Assembly (NCBI GenBank): GCA_028718185.1
Contig: JAQUMH010000001.1
Coordinates: forward strand, 777,186-841,185
Reading direction: 5' to 3'
DNA length: 64,000 bases
From: Elusimicrobiota bacterium
GTDB taxonomy: Bacteria; Elusimicrobiota; UBA8919
Under the pieces are notes generated by a model. The model made no database searches. It saw only the letters and a list, made by a program, of their open reading frames with translations, and was not told the origin of the DNA. Below, piece after piece: positions 63,599-64,000 of the stretch (the first letter of the stretch is position 1; each line of letters starts with the position of its first letter). The position numbers and the translations under genes are program-made.

Positions 63599-64000
63599 TT
63601 ATTTGTCTTGTTTGACTATTTTTCTTGATACATTTACTATTTCTTGGCCTTCTTCAAGAGTGATAAATCCATTTTCCAGAAGTTTGTTTAAAATTTCAAT
63701 TTCAAGCACAATTATATTATATCCACCAACAAGTACTCCACCTACTTCTTGGGAACTTTTAAGTACTTCGTCTGCCTGCTGAATAGTTATATATTTATTT
63801 TGTATTAGTTTATTGATAAATACTTCAGCAAATTTCAATATATTTATTCCACCAAAAAGTACTCCTCTCTTTTCTGATTCTACTATTTTTTTTATTTCTT
63901 CAGCATCTTTTTGTGTGATGAACCCCTTGTAATATGTCATAATAAAAATTGAATTTGAAAGTGTTATTGGATCATATTCACCAATTAAAATACCAGATGC
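63599..64000 (-). CDS. repeat protein with 42-residue units, 5' end outside the window
   Basis: The frame is open to the window edge, so this is the C-terminal part (133 residues) of a longer protein. It consists of tandem units of about 42 residues: a GVLxGG turn (GILIGEY, GVLFGGI, GVLVGGY), a helix ending in (L/I)NKL(L/I) in the last two units, then (Y/F)IT and a helix with an Ala/Gly-x-Glu core (QKDAEEI, QQADEV, EEGQEI). Three units are visible. I do not recognise the family. An internal ATG at 63940 lies inside a unit and is probably not the start. Confidence 0.6.
   Translation of the reverse strand, partial: ASGILIGEYDPITLSNSIFIMTYYKGFITQKDAEEIKKIVESEKRGVLFGGINILKFAEVFINKLIQNKYITIQQADEVLKSSQEVGGVLVGGYNIIVLEIEILNKLLENGFITLEEGQEIVNVSRKIVKQDK

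Overview
The window is AT-rich chromosomal DNA (about one third G+C by eye) that uses the standard bacterial code, Shine-Dalgarno sites of the GGAGG type and very clear sigma-70 promoters (several TTGACA/TATAAT pairs with 16-17 bp spacing). Pyruvate formate-lyase with its activase and a flavodiiron protein point to an anaerobic, fermentative, probably Gram-negative-type bacterium. The dense load of small palindromic and word-like dispersed repeats, plus TrpB2 in place of ordinary TrpB, fits an uncultured lineage of the Elusimicrobiota/Omnitrophota kind. That placement is inference only; no rRNA is present.

Layout. 1-1310: start of a secreted protein and a CsgG-like lipoprotein. 17204-1318 (minus strand): a run of rpmE, prfA, prmC, murA, then hisD-B-H-A-F-I, lepB, and trpE-G, a CPBP membrane protease, trpD-C-B2-F. 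trpA, hisG, hisC and hisE are not in the window. 18187-24828: a LysM/M23 peptidase, rho, an ABC-2 exporter with a DUF2156 protein, and an S41 peptidase. 25026-27689: two tandem proteins with archaeo-eukaryotic primase (PriS-like) motifs. 27794-29315: thiE and thiM. 29563-32621: an AlbA_2/ATPase gene followed by a TIR-domain gene, a defence-like pair. 32788-35096 (plus strand): a beta-phosphoglucomutase-like HAD enzyme and a GH3 glycosidase. 35208-36542: tRNA-Tyr and two single-domain response regulators. 41895-36665: an operon of pflB, pflA, an ADP-ribosylglycohydrolase and a PfkB kinase. 42151-43442: an IS3-family element. 43610-50140: a Ddl-like ligase, the flavodiiron protein, and infB-nusA-rimP. 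50293-56680: proS, an isopropylmalate/Re-citrate-synthase-like enzyme, proB, obg, rpmA and rplU. 56835-64000: a TM-helix channel-like protein, GH20, an M50-like protein, panC, recA, a trypsin-like protease and the 5'-truncated gene of a repeat protein.

The most unusual observations are these. (1) The CPBP protease gene inside the trp operon is bracketed by an exact 41-bp duplication of the 3' end of trpG, so it looks like an inserted cassette. (2) Short word-like repeats, of the kind that fill the intergenic gaps, also sit in frame inside conserved enzymes (trpG, hisF, hisH, prmC, proS twice, probably hisD). (3) The tandem PriS-like pair lies outside any visible plasmid, phage or replication context. 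(4) The AlbA_2-TIR pair looks like a two-gene immune module. (5) Rho carries three 57-bp N-terminal repeats, each with an in-frame GTG behind a purine-rich, SD-like sequence.
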